From a virus: a DNA stretch of 64,000 nt. Position 1 is the first letter of the stretch; the number at the start of each line of letters is the position of its first letter. The stretch is from the IMG/VR virus record IMGVR_UViG_3300044825_001821, positions 62,001 through 126,000 of that record; one strand, given 5' to 3'. Positions 26,201 through 37,104 of this stretch are shown here, piece after piece. The position numbers were made by a program, and so were the translations under genes. The notes beneath the pieces are model-generated. The model searched no databases, was not told the DNA's origin, and saw only the letters and a list, made by a program, of their open reading frames with translations.

Positions 26201-27205
26201 GGAAATAGTGCGAATATTTCGTTTACTGCAAACAGTAATGCCATTACGAATGCTGTAATCACTGTTGCTGGTGTCGCAAATTCACAGACAATTGCAGTTA
26301 TTAATTGTGGTTTTTATGAAACAAATACGAGCGCACAAGCAACGTTTGAAGTGTGGGGTGATTATGGAATTGGTGTTGATAGTATAGCCTTTAGACCTCA
26401 CCTAAATGTATTCTCGATTTCAGCAAACGCTGATGCTGTTGCAGTTAATAGTTGGATTGTATTTGGTGGAGCCAATACAAGTCAAGCAAATGCACGTGTC
26501 TTTGTGAACGACAAAAATAGAGTCGAGAATGTAACAATATATGCTAATGGTTCTTATTCATCTGGTCCTGTAATTTCAAGACTGGTACATTATCAGAACA
26601 ATCAACCATTAGTCTCTCAGTCTTATGTAAATGCGGTATTTGTTTTAACGGCAGCAAATGTACCAAACCCAAGAGCAGTAAATAGTTGGATTAACTTTGC
26701 GACGAATCCTGACATTGCTGGAAGATATTTGGGACCAGCAAATGGTATGATTCAAGCTGCAAATGCACGTATTTTTGTATATCCAAATGGCACAGTTAAA
26801 AATGTAACTGTATATGCAAATGGCTCTATGTATGGAAATACAATTACTGCAAATGCTGCTAACTTGAGATATTATGAAAACAATGCTGTATTTGATGCCA
26901 CAACAAACAATGACATGAATGTTGTATTGACAGTTGTAGCGTCGGAGATAGGTAATGGAGTAATACGCAGATTTAATATTACAAGTAATGGCAGTTACTA
27001 TTGGCAGCCAACGATGCAGACAAATACGTCTTACATCATACCGCCAACATTTATAGCTAATACAGGTATGTTCCGTAATACGACTAATCTTGCGCCAGCA
27101 ACAATTGTTCAAACTACTTCTGGATTAATTACCGAAGGATTTGATGAGATTACAACCGAAACAGGAGATATTTTAACGACTGAAACTATTCAGCCATTAG
27201 GATAA
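20264..27205 (+). CDS. 7: Giant gp7-like wedge protein with long repeat extension (2313 aa)
   Basis: The N terminus (VREEFPQFIKFLKAYYEFLE, then KELLFKQLVNLYKSKGSENS) is the conserved start of the large wedge protein after gp6 in cyanophage-type T4 phages, probably gp7. A second conserved block at about 728-775 (DYSYLLSSRVEFYKYKKILK, followed by ELLHPVGF) seems to end the core. The remaining ~1500 residues are a repeat fan: nine copies of a module with AVNSWI, NARVYVN, VIANGxY and YTNAVFT elements (about 23040-26950), mixed with GxGYSNG blocks. T4 gp7 has 1032 residues. The extension could be a wedge-borne fibre or host-contacting surface. Core call moderate, extension role inferred. Confidence 0.65.
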   Translation: MTTDLKTSILVEQQVPEFVREEFPQFIKFLKAYYEFLEEKQGVEKNDLVTFAKKLKTAKDVDESLDEFEAGFYSTFAALIPYEVQCDKELLFKQLVNLYKSKGSENSFKLIFHLLFGEDVDVILPKNNVIKPSASKWTVDNKLNINTSVYSYYDADGTQKTFDLTQQVNPDEISVYVNDVILNHGVDYFIQKENLKLIFFNAPSNGSNVKVFYENFDYKLFVNRKVTGLSSGASAIIEDSNLKSISDTFNLGLPIELLINAKSLQRRFFNGEVVSIPLFNSNNVLIETRVTTFSVVRKLNVVSAGQDYKVGDRVTLVSGDPLRNAIGEVETVYEGLIESILIGDGGATFTNAAPLYITGNGSSFYLEGAVDGIDLSGKNAANVWYISTDVIKSFNGTSFAANTIISNATYGFAANANASLDARIIDALLTEAIPMGPITNVKVLLTSAPLTATPEINVEGGYYSTDRTAKTFGSIAKFKINDGGSGYAVGDEIVFDPIPNLELYPQAKFAYGAAAVVGNVSITGGITRVDVANTRIDGNVKVTSVGSTQVQEDYLPASGEVRTRFLSQLKKGDIVDINGESRIVDTITSDQIFSVEPPGFTYLHTKKKLGIYNRYPRGGYGYMPGNFPSLNVTSNSAGSGANIEVYSIASDGETLSGAGFGTAGAILSIKLIDPGAGYQFVPTANIVSTTGTGGLAGAEIEQSFTTGTGRWTSSDSIVSSIERKIQGSDYYVDYSYLLSSRVEFYKYKKILKELLHPVGFARYSDYTKSAVVERDDIVVTRMDHRQDDQFLTISGRVNTGNGSIAVTGVNTKFNIAVSSGILQVGSQIAVNGEQRTINAIISNTRLITSGNVDNISWTGPYNTPTGNGMSNGFIVFSGGGGRLTSLTIENAGSGYSNGILEFLDADEGIRAIANAETWLAGETGVLTVTANAGAKAVNSWITFSGNTIGYVANARVYVNSTGAIINVVVANTGHYSTLSNVPTIGNVYTSLTYYENTATIAGSSYTNAEFSLVVAKTGSLKRVTLTEGGLYSNKPRIIPSFDPHYVYYSNTFTVVNPGQGYSNGTLIILGGDSFRAANAQIEVFPDKVQINAISNNASAIAVNSWIVLDGTYDSTVNSLNARVFVNTTGHVIRVQVYDRGLYSGLPVNIGLGSNIAITSANLRYYENNDVMTTTSNNQVNAIFTLSTTRLRSNGGIRTINVIDSGLYDGNASLIFPNTNQNLVIYQANVRSEVGVLRLAANVAGVSVNGYLRFAGANSNSANAFASVNSAGFVDSVVIYANGVYTDANDPPRVVPDSGVIAVTANSDAVAVNSWITFGGSGSNVANARVYVNTEGYIENVTVIANGAYEIGPSLSNVYTQLRYFDAASSNGSNGNTIAFGTYTNAVFTITTPNVLYQIDYTKNEGQGHSNGIVLFNDYIVDSVSVNTDAVGVNSWINFYTTIDDPRYTTSNIAVANARVYVNDKNYIVNVTMIANGTYFEAPTIGANANVYTGLKYFNSTSSNGSNGFPIGAYSFTNAVFTINTSRLTNRPADVRVEVWPANGSIRRLTIVDPGLYDNTARISGIEANAGAIAVNSWITFSGVSSNAANARIFVNTTGHVVNVTMYANGLYQSKPTIANVYTDLTYFENTASIAGSSYTNAVFSLLTYHIPTTNGPLRAIVNTQPKSISSVAANVGNPTGTIRTYNGVAHTNGFVVFSGGNPIRSANASIEVFPSNGSIRSITINDVGLYRNVSGLSASVASNSIPNSITQVLPLLPDFGGNNYSNGYLKIVGGGANTEANVYIEATPSTDPIPGRIIRTVINRIGLYSNIANVSLYPGVESVSFNAGAVAVNSWIVFTGTPDNLGAATLNVANARVYVNDKNYIVNVVVSSNGIYVNGAASISNVYMNLKYFNASSANGSNGFNIATYSYTNAAFTVTMGPVLHHAANGIRQTPNVFMQYVTPAGVIITGNTGARFTLGYNANTTNLANLVITTSANVGNSANISFTANSNAITNAVITVAGVANSQTIAVINCGFYETNTSAQATFEVWGDYGIGVDSIAFRPHLNVFSISANADAVAVNSWIVFGGANTSQANARVFVNDKNRVENVTIYANGSYSSGPVISRLVHYQNNQPLVSQSYVNAVFVLTAANVPNPRAVNSWINFATNPDIAGRYLGPANGMIQAANARIFVYPNGTVKNVTVYANGSMYGNTITANAANLRYYENNAVFDATTNNDMNVVLTVVASEIGNGVIRRFNITSNGSYYWQPTMQTNTSYIIPPTFIANTGMFRNTTNLAPATIVQTTSGLITEGFDEITTETGDILTTETIQPLG
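23040..26950 (+). repeat. Nine protein-coding repeats in the gp7-like gene
   Basis: The coded motif AVNSWI recurs near 23069, 23564, 24190, 24555, 24980, 25756, 26441 and 26677, with a diverged copy near 24000. Each is followed by NARVYVN-type, ANG-Y and TNAVF-type blocks. Spacing is uneven because linkers differ, and DNA identity is partial, so this is an old, expanded domain array rather than a recent tandem duplication. Confidence 0.8.
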
Positions 27206-27216
27206 TAGGATTAAAA

Positions 27217-29166
27217 ATGTCAAGAATTAAAGTTTCTGAACTAACGGAATTAACGACACCGAGTTCAAACACAGAAAATACATTTATTTTGGTGACTGAT
27301 GTTAGTACGGGATCACCAGTTTCGAAAAAAATGTCAATTAGGGTTTTAGATAGCCTTATTGATATTTCTGTAAATGCTGCAAATGCTGCTCTGGCTAATG
27401 CAAACGCTGCATATGTTCATGCAAATGCGGCATATGTACATGCGAATTCATCTTTTACATATCAAAATGCTTCAGCCAGTTATGCAAACAGTGGGTTTGT
27501 TCATGCCAATGCATCGTTCATTCATGCAAATTCTTCTTTTAATGCACAAAATGCTACGGCAAGTTACACCAACTCTGCTTTTACTGGAGCAAATTCTGCC
27601 GGTTCTTATGCTAACTCTGGATTTGGTGCTGCAAATACTGCTGATGCAAAAGCAACATCAGCAGGTTCATATGCAAACTCAGCATTTTTACAAGCCAACA
27701 CTCCTAGCTACACATCAAACTCCGCATCTTTATATGCCAATGGTGCATTCATACAAGCCAATGCTGCATTTATTCGTGCTAACAATTCGTTAGATGCAAA
27801 TGTTGGTGGTCAAGTTACTGGTGATGTTACGATTACAGGTAACTTAACAGTAAGTGGAGTGACAACTTATGTCAACACTCAAACTGTTTTAGTTGCTGAC
27901 AATATACTTACTCTAAATGCAGCCATAAGCCAATCCGGCACCCCTGTAACTGACGCTGGTATTGAAATTGATAGAGGCAGTGAAGCTAACGTTTATGTTC
28001 TTTGGAATGAGTCTAGCAACAAATGGACTTTCACTGAAGATGGAACAAATTACGATTTCTTAGGAAGCACATCGGCTTCGTCTTACGCAAACAGTGCTTT
28101 TATACATGCCAATTCAGCGTATGAATCTCAAAATGCATCTGGTAGTTATGCCAACTCTGCATTTGTACACGCCAATAGTGGATTTGTACACGCTAATTCA
28201 TCATATGAAAGTCAAAATGCAACTGGTAGTTATGCGAATTCTGCGTTTGTACATGCAAATGCCGCATTCATACATGCTAACTCAGGATTTACTCATGCCA
28301 ATTCATCATACGAATCTCAGAATGCATCAGGCAGTTATGCAAATAGTGCTTTCTTACGTGCTAATAATTCAATAGACGCAAACAACGGCGGAGTAATTAC
28401 TGCGAATTTAGCAGTTTCAAATAGTTCAGTAGAAATATTCAACGTAAGAAGTCATGGCGTAACAGGCCTACCATCAACTTCAAACTCTTCTGGTACTGTT
28501 AATGTTATCGGTGGTGTTGGTGTCAAAGGAAATGTGTATGTTGATTTACTTGGTTTAAGTAATTCGGAAATTGATTCTGCTGGCACATCTTCCGCAAATG
28601 GCACGATTGAATTTTATGAAAACAGTTTATATGGAACAGTAGATAACACACAAGGCAGAGGATTTGTTCCTGTAGTTCAGTATCGTTACATGACTGCAAA
28701 CGCTGCAACTCCAATTAGCACAGAGGCTTTGCCATTTTTAGGTAACAGTAAAGGTATATTATTAAGTGCTAATAGTGTTTATGAAATTGAATGGAATGCA
28801 TTTTTCTCAAAACAAACAACCGCAACAGTTGGCTTTGCTATTCGTTTTGGTGCAAACCCACAATTAGTAAATGCTTTCTATCTTGGTGGTCGTGCAGAAT
28901 TAGGACAAGATATTGAGCATCCAGGACCTGCAAACTCTGCTGCTGTATTGAGTGCTACATCCGATCCTGTCTGGTTATTTACTCCAGTAGCAGGCGACGG
29001 ATCAACAAACTATTTTCACATTAAAGCATTAGTTATAACTAATTCTACTACATCAGCCAACTGTTATTTGCAAGCAAATACAAACGGTGGTTTCATGACA
29101 CCAAGAATTGGAAGCTATATGAAAGTAACTAAATTACCTAATGATGAAACAGGAATTTATTCTTAA
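27217..29166 (+). CDS. Heptad-repeat tail fibre protein (649 aa)
   Basis: The N terminus MSRIKVSELTELTTP is a common attachment module of marine phage fibres. Residues ~50-195 and ~285-390 are runs of seven-residue units ending in Asn (SAFVHAN, AAFIHAN, SYESQNA register), compatible with a trimeric coiled stalk. Between them is a beta-helix segment (GDVTITGNLTVSGVTTYVN) and a module AGIEIDRGSEANVYVLWNES, also found in the 1780-residue fibre. The C-terminal ~200 residues look like a globular head (YEIEWNAFFSKQTTATVGFA), possibly the receptor-binding part. It is placed between gp7-like and gp8, so it may be attached to the wedge. Function inferred. Confidence 0.75.
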   Translation: MSRIKVSELTELTTPSSNTENTFILVTDVSTGSPVSKKMSIRVLDSLIDISVNAANAALANANAAYVHANAAYVHANSSFTYQNASASYANSGFVHANASFIHANSSFNAQNATASYTNSAFTGANSAGSYANSGFGAANTADAKATSAGSYANSAFLQANTPSYTSNSASLYANGAFIQANAAFIRANNSLDANVGGQVTGDVTITGNLTVSGVTTYVNTQTVLVADNILTLNAAISQSGTPVTDAGIEIDRGSEANVYVLWNESSNKWTFTEDGTNYDFLGSTSASSYANSAFIHANSAYESQNASGSYANSAFVHANSGFVHANSSYESQNATGSYANSAFVHANAAFIHANSGFTHANSSYESQNASGSYANSAFLRANNSIDANNGGVITANLAVSNSSVEIFNVRSHGVTGLPSTSNSSGTVNVIGGVGVKGNVYVDLLGLSNSEIDSAGTSSANGTIEFYENSLYGTVDNTQGRGFVPVVQYRYMTANAATPISTEALPFLGNSKGILLSANSVYEIEWNAFFSKQTTATVGFAIRFGANPQLVNAFYLGGRAELGQDIEHPGPANSAAVLSATSDPVWLFTPVAGDGSTNYFHIKALVITNSTTSANCYLQANTNGGFMTPRIGSYMKVTKLPNDETGIYS

Positions 29167-29177
29167 AGTAAAAAATT

Positions 29178-30782
29178 ATGCCTTCAGTTACAACTAAACA
29201 TTTGGCGTATATAACCGCCGTTCAATTTAAAGAATCTTTTTACGAGCCTGCTCCAGAAATTGGGTATGTTTACATTGGTAATCATTTAAGTTATCCTGTA
29301 GAAAATACTCCTCCTACAATTGCTGATACCGTCTATGATGAGAAAAGCATTTGGGATAATATGATGGCAGCAAAAAAAGTGACGGGAACTGACGTTGAAC
29401 TTGTTATACCGAGAGTAAATTGGACCGCAAATACCGTCTATAAACAATATGATGACAAGGTGAATTTAGATCAACTTATTGAACCTGATGCTTCAATAAA
29501 TGTTAAACCATTTTACGTCTACACTTCCGAACGAAACGTTTATAAGTGTTTGTCGAATGGGCGCAACGGTACAACAAATTCTGCTGTTAAATCTACAGTA
29601 GAACCTAGAGGTGACTACACATCTTCAAATGGTAACATCAAAACTTCAGATGGTTATCTTTGGAAGTACATGTACAAAGTTTCACCGTCTAATAAGTTCT
29701 TAACTGATCAGTGGATACCTGTTCCAGCATCAGCAGATTTATTAGATTACACAACAAATCGTAATTTGGGAGTTATTGATGGTGAATTAACAACAATTTA
29801 TGTTAGCAATTCAGGCAGCAATTTTGTCGAAGCTAACATTAATGTTGTTTCTTTCAATGCATCTACAAATTTAATTACAATATTAAATCCAACAACGCAA
29901 ATATTAGATAACGTTTCAGCTAATATGTTTGTTACGGGTACTGGTATAGCACCAGAAACTTACATCACAAATTACGAAAAACAAAACAACAGATTCTACA
30001 TTTCATCTGATACAATTGCTGCTGGTGGAGGTATTCCTAGTCCATATACAACGGCTAATCAATTGTCACTGACAACAAGAATTTACATTGAAGGTGATGG
30101 CACCAGAGTTGTTGCTACGCCTACTATTAATGCTGCTGGCAACTTAGAAAAAGTAACTATCTCAACTATTGGAACTCAATTTTCTAGGGCTAATGTTTTT
30201 GTATATGGAACAGGAGCCAATTCGGGTGTGTCTCTCAGACCAATATTTGACCCCAAATATGGTCATGGGTATAATCCAGCCAAAGAACTTGCGGCAAATA
30301 GTGTGATGATTTCTCTAAGAATTGGTGAAATCGATTCTACAGAAAACGGAAAAATATCATCAAACACTACGTTTAGACAATATGGACTGCTTGTAAATCC
30401 CCATAAATACGGTGAACAGGATAGAGTAACGTCAGCTAATGCCAACTCTGTTGTTGATCAAACGACAGCAATTACAATCGTTGCAGGTCCTTTTTATTCA
30501 TTGGATGAATACGTTTATCAGGGTACAGCAAATAACGCAACGGCGTATGGGTATTTGATATCTCAATCTTCCAACGAAGTAAAACTCACAAATGTAATTG
30601 GTACATTTAGAACTGGTGTTCCTTTAAATGGTTTCAATTCAGGTACAAGTCGATTGGTTGTCGGCGTAGGTAATCCTGAATTCGAGCCTTATAGTGGAGA
30701 TGTATTGTATACTGAAAATACGGTGGCCATTACACGTGCGGATGGTCAAGCCGAACATATAAAACTTATTGTTAGATTTTAA
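29178..30782 (+). CDS. 8: gp8-like baseplate wedge protein (enlarged)
   Basis: 534 residues against 334 in T4. VQFKESFYEPAPEIGYVYIG, YDEKSIWDNMMAAKKVTGTD, VYKCLSNGRNGTTNSAVKST and DGYLWKYMYKVSPSNKFLTD are the conserved gp8 blocks. The added length lies after about residue 200 and contains beta-rich, Asn/Thr-rich segments (FVEANINVVSFNASTNL). The C-terminal SLDEYVYQG and LIVRF ends are kept. gp8 is a dimeric wedge part that links gp7 and gp10 in T4, and its place between gp7-like and the 2100-residue protein agrees. Confidence 0.85.
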   Translation: MPSVTTKHLAYITAVQFKESFYEPAPEIGYVYIGNHLSYPVENTPPTIADTVYDEKSIWDNMMAAKKVTGTDVELVIPRVNWTANTVYKQYDDKVNLDQLIEPDASINVKPFYVYTSERNVYKCLSNGRNGTTNSAVKSTVEPRGDYTSSNGNIKTSDGYLWKYMYKVSPSNKFLTDQWIPVPASADLLDYTTNRNLGVIDGELTTIYVSNSGSNFVEANINVVSFNASTNLITILNPTTQILDNVSANMFVTGTGIAPETYITNYEKQNNRFYISSDTIAAGGGIPSPYTTANQLSLTTRIYIEGDGTRVVATPTINAAGNLEKVTISTIGTQFSRANVFVYGTGANSGVSLRPIFDPKYGHGYNPAKELAANSVMISLRIGEIDSTENGKISSNTTFRQYGLLVNPHKYGEQDRVTSANANSVVDQTTAITIVAGPFYSLDEYVYQGTANNATAYGYLISQSSNEVKLTNVIGTFRTGVPLNGFNSGTSRLVVGVGNPEFEPYSGDVLYTENTVAITRADGQAEHIKLIVRF

Positions 30783-30792
30783 AGGTTAATAG

Positions 30793-33700
30793 ATGGCGCT
30801 TACTACAAATTTTAATGTCAATCCTTACTACGATGATTTTGACGAGGATAAGAATTTCAATCGTATCCTATTCAAACCAGGAACTGCGGTTCAAGCCCGT
30901 GAACTGACACAGCTACAAACTATAATACAGGATCAGATTAAAAAATTTGGTGATCATATTTTTGTAACTGGCTCAAAAGTCACTGGTGGGCAAATTACAA
31001 TTCAAAATTGTAACTACCTGAATATTGCTTCAACATTCAAAGGCGTTGATATTTCTGCAAATACTTTCAATGAAAAAGTAATTTACAACACATCGAATAC
31101 AAAACGTGCTCTTATTTTAAAATCTTACAATGCAGTCGAAAGTGCAAACGAGCCAATTACCTTTATCATTAAACAATTGTATGGTGCTGACTTTCAGCCA
31201 AATGAAACCATTTATACTGATGCTGGGCCTGATGGTAACGTATCTTATTATGCCAATCTTGCAAGCGCAAATGCTTTGGGCAACACAATGGCATTTTCAA
31301 TTGGAGCGGGTGTATTTTATTATGATGGCCTCTTTGTCAAATCACAACCACAGACCGTTGCAATTGACAAATATTCTCGTCAGGGTAATTCAAGAGTTGG
31401 TTTTGTGGTTTCAGAAGAAATCATTGATTATACTGAGGATACTTCTTTATTAGACCCTGCTCAAGGTTCGTCTAATTTTCAAGCGCCAGGCGCAGACCGT
31501 TATAGAGTTTCTTTACATTTAGATACTCGTCCATTAGATAGCACAGATTTAACTAAGTTCATTGAATTAAATCAAACTGTTGATGGTGTTCCAATCGTTA
31601 ATCGTGAAACTCCTATTTACGGTCCTTTGATTGATGAACTTGCTCGTCGTACATATGATGAATCTGGTGACTATATTATCAAAGACTTTTCTATCGCACT
31701 TGAAGATAGTGCTAATGGTTCAGGAGCATATGCTAACGTAATTCTTGGACCAGGAAAAGCATATATCCGAGGTTATGAGTTTGGAAGAGAGTCATCAACA
31801 ATTCTAGAAATTCCAAAACCAAGAACAACTGATGTAATTTTTAATCAAAGAATTACAACCGATTATGGTTATTACATCTATGCAAATGGAATGTTCAATA
31901 ACTTTGGTACAAATCAATTTGCTAACGTAGAACTTTCGGCGCTCAATACCGGACAAATTATCAACATGATCGGTATAGGTGCAGGAAGTAACTTGGCTGT
32001 TTATAATAATACTGTTATTGGTAACTGTAAAGTTAAACTACAGAACTTTTTCGTTGCTAGTGCAAACACAGACGAACCAAACAATTACGTTTATAGAGTT
32101 ACTGTAACCGATATTAATACCACTCCAATTGGTTCAAATAGTGGATATGGAACAAATGCAACTGGCGGCACAGTATCGACTGTTATATTTCCAACAGGAT
32201 TTTCTGCCAACAGTGATGTCTACAAAGGCATGAAGATTCGAATGGTCAAAGGTCGACCAAGAAATCTTACTTCCGACAATAGCACCAGAACGATTACTGC
32301 TTATGATGGTTCAACAAGAACTGCAACTGTCGTTCCTTCTTTTAGTTCAGCTATTACAACTACTGATTGTTTTATTATCGATACATCCAAAAGAGATATG
32401 GAATCTCTTGTTGTGCGTAGTGCTACAGCAGGAACTACACTAGTATCATATGCTAACGTTCACCCAATTTCTAAAAATGAATCGATTGGTTTCCCAACTT
32501 TTGATGGTGTAACTGATGCTGGATTTCAACCAGTAAGAATTACTGATGAGTTAAATGAGCCTTTATTAATTAAAGTTGGACAAATTAACGTCGCCGACAA
32601 TTCGATTGCAGACTTTTCTTTTGCGTACAAAAAACTGTTTACTGGTGTAACATTTACAAATGATGTATCAGCACCATTGTCATTAGGTTCGGGAGAATCA
32701 TTAGTTCAAGTATCATCTCAAACAGATAAACAAAAATATTATCAAGTTATTGTTACGACCTCTACTGGTTCAAACTATGCAAGAGGTCAAACAGTTCCAG
32801 CACAAGTTCAAACAATTGATGCGATTGCAAAAACAATTCAGATAACTGGTGCTGGAAGTTCAATGGTTGCAAATGTTTTTGCAACTGTTTCAGTTTCAAA
32901 TCCAACTTCTAAGAGCAAAGTCTTTATTCGAGCAAATACTCTTTTAGTTGACCCCGCTAGTTCTGGTAGTAGAACTAATAGTATTTTTAGTTCAGGTAAT
33001 AATAATGTTTATGTGGCTCCGCTTGATGGACAAACAATTATTAATGATACCAATTTAATACAAAAGAAACCTGGTTTGGTTACCTCTTTGTATGTTGCCG
33101 ATGTTTATGCTATCAATGCTGTTTTTGATTTTAATGGAACTTCAGTTTCTACAGCAACTTATGATGCTCTTGATAAAGCTACAGGTTCATCTGCAAACGT
33201 TACTGACAGATATATTCTATCAACAGGACAAAAAGACTCTTACTATGATTGGGGTGGAATTATACTCAAACCTGGACAAAATCCACCAAAAGGTCCTTTA
33301 GTTGTTCGATACGAAAGATTCAAATCAACTGGATCCGGTTTCTTTAATGTTGATTCTTATACACGTTTAGGTGATTATAGAACTGGTGGTCAAGGTTTGG
33401 ATTATGGTTTAATTCCAACCTTCACTAGCCAAGATGGTAATCAATATAGATTAAATGACTTTTTGGATTTTAGACCTGTTCGTAAAGATGCTGTAAACAC
33501 ATCAACAGCAAATAATTTTGTTTTAGATGTTGATGCTTCTTATGGTAATATTATTTCTGAACCGGGACAAGAAATTATTACCGATTATGCATATTACTTA
33601 CCACGTATTGATCGTGTTATTCTGAATAGAAATAGACAACTAAAAGTTATACAAGGAGTCCCATCTCTAAAACCAACTGTTCCTGAGCAGCCAGAACAGG

Positions 33701-36700
33701 CAATGACTCTTTATGTTTTAAGATATCTTCCATATTTGACATATCCTTCTTCAACAGGCATTCAAACTTTCAGTAATAGACGTTATACCATGAAAGATGT
33801 TGGTTTGCTTGATAAGAGAATCACAAATCTGGAATTGTATACATCTTTGAATATTGCAGAAATTGCTGCGCTGAATAAATCAGACATTACTATTCGTGAT
33901 CAAGTGGGGAGATCAAGACCCAAAAATGGAGTTTTTGTAGATTCTTTTGTTGACCGTGCGGCAGCTTTAATCACTGCTCCAGATTTTAATGCAGCAATTG
34001 ATATTCTAACACAAACATGTCGTGGTTCTTATAATATAGCGGCAACCAAAATTATTCAAAATGGCGATAATGCTATTTACAATCAGAATGTTGAATTAAA
34101 TGGTCCATTAATGATGCTAGGTTCAACAGAAACAACATTTGTTTCTCAAAATAAAGCATCAAAAACGATGAACATTAATCCATTTAATGTGGTTAATTAT
34201 TTTGGTACAGTTAGACTTGATCCAAACTCTGATATTTGGAAATCAGAAGATCGTATAGAAGCACAGAATATTGATCTTTCTGGTGGTGACGCTGCACGTG
34301 ATGCTTGGTCATCAATTGAAAGCACTAGATGGAATGCTTGGCAAACAGATTGGCAATCAGTTACATTGGATTCACAAGTGCTTGAAGGATTGGCTCCATT
34401 ATCCACAAGAGCCGTTGCAAATGACCCCAATCTTCAAGGTAGAGTCGGCGCCACCGGCGGTGCCAGAGCAGTAATTGGTGATGTTACTTCAACCGTGGCC
34501 GTGTCAGAAACAAGAGAACAAACTATTAGTGCTCAACGTACTGGTGTTACATCTAGAATTGTTCCTCAACAACTAACAAAGTCGTTAGGTGATCGTATGA
34601 CAGATTTAACTGTTGTACACTTTATGAGAGAAAAAAATATTCTTGTTGTTGGTACAAAATTCAAACCATTTACATCACTAAATGCATTCTTTGATAATGT
34701 AAAAGTAAACAAATATCTTGGTAGAATTAATAGAATCGAATTTGATCAAAGTGATTTACAGTTTCAAACTGCAATCAGCAACGCTGAAGCCATAACGATT
34801 TATAAAGCAAGTTCGGCCACATCATTCAATTCATCGGATACAGTTATTGGAAGTGGTGGCATTTGTTTGACTTCCGCCAAAAATGGCTTCATTGTTAGTA
34901 TGAGCCCCGTTGCATCTTTTGGTTCATGGGATCAATGTACAAATGGTATTTGGGTACGAGGTAATATAACAGGTAAAACCTATCACGCAAGCAATTGGTA
35001 TCATACAACAGGTAGAGTTTTATCTGCTACAGCATCAACTGTTGTTTTAAACTATCATGCAGGCGGCGCACAGGCTGAAGGTAGTGGGGGCACCAACGAT
35101 TATGTGGGCCAAACACTTTACATCATTGCGGGAACAGGTAAAGAACAGCAAGCAACTATTACCGCTTATGATAGTACAACTCGTACCATAACCATTCAAG
35201 GAACTTGGAATATAATTCCCGACTCAACTTCAACGTATTCTATTGGTTTAGTTGAAACAACTGAAGAAGGTGCTACGGCTGCCGTGTTTATTTGTCCGGC
35301 TGACACCTTTAGAACGGGAGAAAAACTATTCCGTCTAATTGATGATGAGTTTGGTAACATTGAAAACTCTCGTACAAACGGCGACTGTATGTTCTATGCA
35401 TCTGGTATTGTCTTACAGAAACAAGAAACTTCAGTTACAGTCTTTACACCAACAGTGGTTAGAGAACCCGCTTACGAAAGTTGGTCTGTAAGTAGAACCG
35501 ACACTATCATTACGACAGCAGAAACGGTTCAAAATGATGTTGTTGTTGGATATTATGACCCACTTGCACAAACATTCTTGATTAACATTAATCAGTATCC
35601 TCAGGGTGTTGTGATTGATTCTGTTCGTGTTTGTTTCAAAACAAAAGATAGAACTATTCCTGTAACTTGTCAGCTAAGACCTGTTATCAATGGTTATCCA
35701 TCTGCGACTACAGTATATCCATATGCAGAAAAAACTTTAACTCCAGATCAGGTTAAACTTTCTACAATACCTGATATTACGGACCCAACCAAGTATACTG
35801 AATTTAAGTTTGATGTTCCAATTCTATTATTACCTGGCGAACATTCTTTTGTTTTACTGTCAAATAGTAATGGTTATGAATGTTTCATAGCAGGTATCAA
35901 TGATACTGACTTGGCAACCAGTGTTTTGATTTCAGATCAACCATATACAGGATCATTATTCTTATCACAGAATGGTTCGACATGGACTGCTGATCAATAC
36001 AATGATATTATGTTTACAATTCAGAAGCGTGTATATTCAAATAATTTTGGATATGGATTCTTTGAAGTTGACTTATCACAATACAGTGCAAATACTGTGT
36101 TTGATCTGCTGTATCTACAAACAACCGACGCTGTAATGCCTAACACTTCAATACAGTATGATTTTATTTCGGAAATGGAAACTGGAGGTCAACATGAAAT
36201 TATTCGTATTCCTCCAAATACCAATTATGAGTGTGATGATCAATATGGAAGAAGAATTTTGAATAAGGAAACTGGCAATTCAACATTCCAGTTAAAAGCA
36301 ACATTCCAAACTTCAAATCCTGACATATCACCAATGATTGACATGCAAAGAATAGGAGTGATTACTGTTGAAAATAAAATTAATGAAATGCCTTTACAGA
36401 ATACAGGTTTCATTATTACAAACCGTGGTTCTGGATACACATCAGCACCAACCGTAACTATAACAAATCAGAGTGTTGGTGGTGGTACAGGTGCTTCCGC
36501 TGTAGCTACAGTAAGTGGTGGAGAAGTAACTGCAATTACTTTAACTAACCAGGGAACAGGATATCTGACATCACCAACTGTTACTTTATCTGGTGGTGGA
36601 GGAACTGGCGCTACCGTTCTTTACAATGGTGAAGATCAAGCAAGTGGTGGTAACGGAGAAGTTCGTTACATAAGTAAGTTAATTCAATTGGCTTCTGGTT

Positions 36701-37095
36701 TTGATGCTGGTGATATTCGTGTTTATATGGATGCATATAAACCACCAGGCTCTGGAATTTATGTATACTATAAACTGTTATCCGCATCTGATCCTAGTCG
36801 TTTTGATGATAATTCATATCAATTAATGACTCAGCTTAATGATCTTTCATTTGTTTCTGGTAATAAAAATGATTTCAATGAACTATCATTTGCACCTGGT
36901 CAGTATGGTTCTGGGATTCCTGCACAGCAAGTTTCTTACGTAGGTGCTTCGAGTGGAGCAACATATAAAGACTTTATTATATTCCAAATTAAAGTTGTTA
37001 TGTCTGGATCAAATAAAACAAATGTTCCTAAAATTTCTAACTTACGTGTAGTTGCTTTACCATCTGCTGTTGCGGTTTCTCAAACTAACACATAA
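30793..37095 (+). CDS. Giant DUF4815-type baseplate/fibre structural protein (2100 aa)
   Basis: The N terminus [19 protein letters not shown], then [16 protein letters not shown], is the conserved opening of the DUF4815 family of large structural proteins in T4-like marine phages. It follows gp8, where T4 has gp9/gp10, so it may replace gp10. The middle has beta-rich repeats. Around residue 1100 a conserved block includes [20 protein letters not shown]. Residues ~1870-1945 hold [12 protein letters not shown] repeats like those of gp6. The last ~150 residues ([18 protein letters not shown]) form a compact C-terminal domain. It probably bridges the wedge rim to fibres. Family call good, T4 equivalence inferred. 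Confidence 0.75.
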   Translation: MALTTNFNVNPYYDDFDEDKNFNRILFKPGTAVQARELTQLQTIIQDQIKKFGDHIFVTGSKVTGGQITIQNCNYLNIASTFKGVDISANTFNEKVIYNTSNTKRALILKSYNAVESANEPITFIIKQLYGADFQPNETIYTDAGPDGNVSYYANLASANALGNTMAFSIGAGVFYYDGLFVKSQPQTVAIDKYSRQGNSRVGFVVSEEIIDYTEDTSLLDPAQGSSNFQAPGADRYRVSLHLDTRPLDSTDLTKFIELNQTVDGVPIVNRETPIYGPLIDELARRTYDESGDYIIKDFSIALEDSANGSGAYANVILGPGKAYIRGYEFGRESSTILEIPKPRTTDVIFNQRITTDYGYYIYANGMFNNFGTNQFANVELSALNTGQIINMIGIGAGSNLAVYNNTVIGNCKVKLQNFFVASANTDEPNNYVYRVTVTDINTTPIGSNSGYGTNATGGTVSTVIFPTGFSANSDVYKGMKIRMVKGRPRNLTSDNSTRTITAYDGSTRTATVVPSFSSAITTTDCFIIDTSKRDMESLVVRSATAGTTLVSYANVHPISKNESIGFPTFDGVTDAGFQPVRITDELNEPLLIKVGQINVADNSIADFSFAYKKLFTGVTFTNDVSAPLSLGSGESLVQVSSQTDKQKYYQVIVTTSTGSNYARGQTVPAQVQTIDAIAKTIQITGAGSSMVANVFATVSVSNPTSKSKVFIRANTLLVDPASSGSRTNSIFSSGNNNVYVAPLDGQTIINDTNLIQKKPGLVTSLYVADVYAINAVFDFNGTSVSTATYDALDKATGSSANVTDRYILSTGQKDSYYDWGGIILKPGQNPPKGPLVVRYERFKSTGSGFFNVDSYTRLGDYRTGGQGLDYGLIPTFTSQDGNQYRLNDFLDFRPVRKDAVNTSTANNFVLDVDASYGNIISEPGQEIITDYAYYLPRIDRVILNRNRQLKVIQGVPSLKPTVPEQPEQAMTLYVLRYLPYLTYPSSTGIQTFSNRRYTMKDVGLLDKRITNLELYTSLNIAEIAALNKSDITIRDQVGRSRPKNGVFVDSFVDRAAALITAPDFNAAIDILTQTCRGSYNIAATKIIQNGDNAIYNQNVELNGPLMMLGSTETTFVSQNKASKTMNINPFNVVNYFGTVRLDPNSDIWKSEDRIEAQNIDLSGGDAARDAWSSIESTRWNAWQTDWQSVTLDSQVLEGLAPLSTRAVANDPNLQGRVGATGGARAVIGDVTSTVAVSETREQTISAQRTGVTSRIVPQQLTKSLGDRMTDLTVVHFMREKNILVVGTKFKPFTSLNAFFDNVKVNKYLGRINRIEFDQSDLQFQTAISNAEAITIYKASSATSFNSSDTVIGSGGICLTSAKNGFIVSMSPVASFGSWDQCTNGIWVRGNITGKTYHASNWYHTTGRVLSATASTVVLNYHAGGAQAEGSGGTNDYVGQTLYIIAGTGKEQQATITAYDSTTRTITIQGTWNIIPDSTSTYSIGLVETTEEGATAAVFICPADTFRTGEKLFRLIDDEFGNIENSRTNGDCMFYASGIVLQKQETSVTVFTPTVVREPAYESWSVSRTDTIITTAETVQNDVVVGYYDPLAQTFLININQYPQGVVIDSVRVCFKTKDRTIPVTCQLRPVINGYPSATTVYPYAEKTLTPDQVKLSTIPDITDPTKYTEFKFDVPILLLPGEHSFVLLSNSNGYECFIAGINDTDLATSVLISDQPYTGSLFLSQNGSTWTADQYNDIMFTIQKRVYSNNFGYGFFEVDLSQYSANTVFDLLYLQTTDAVMPNTSIQYDFISEMETGGQHEIIRIPPNTNYECDDQYGRRILNKETGNSTFQLKATFQTSNPDISPMIDMQRIGVITVENKINEMPLQNTGFIITNRGSGYTSAPTVTITNQSVGGGTGASAVATVSGGEVTAITLTNQGTGYLTSPTVTLSGGGGTGATVLYNGEDQASGGNGEVRYISKLIQLASGFDAGDIRVYMDAYKPPGSGIYVYYKLLSASDPSRFDDNSYQLMTQLNDLSFVSGNKNDFNELSFAPGQYGSGIPAQQVSYVGASSGATYKDFIIFQIKVVMSGSNKTNVPKISNLRVVALPSAVAVSQTNT

Positions 37096-37104
37096 GGTAA
37101 ACAT

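Noticed and set aside
27374-27793. Alternate-frame open frames within heptad-repeat genes (also 45872-46225, 46646-47017, 48818-49198)
   Set aside because: The periodic codon pattern of the repeats keeps a second frame open by chance; products are Met/His/Leu-rich and without start signals.
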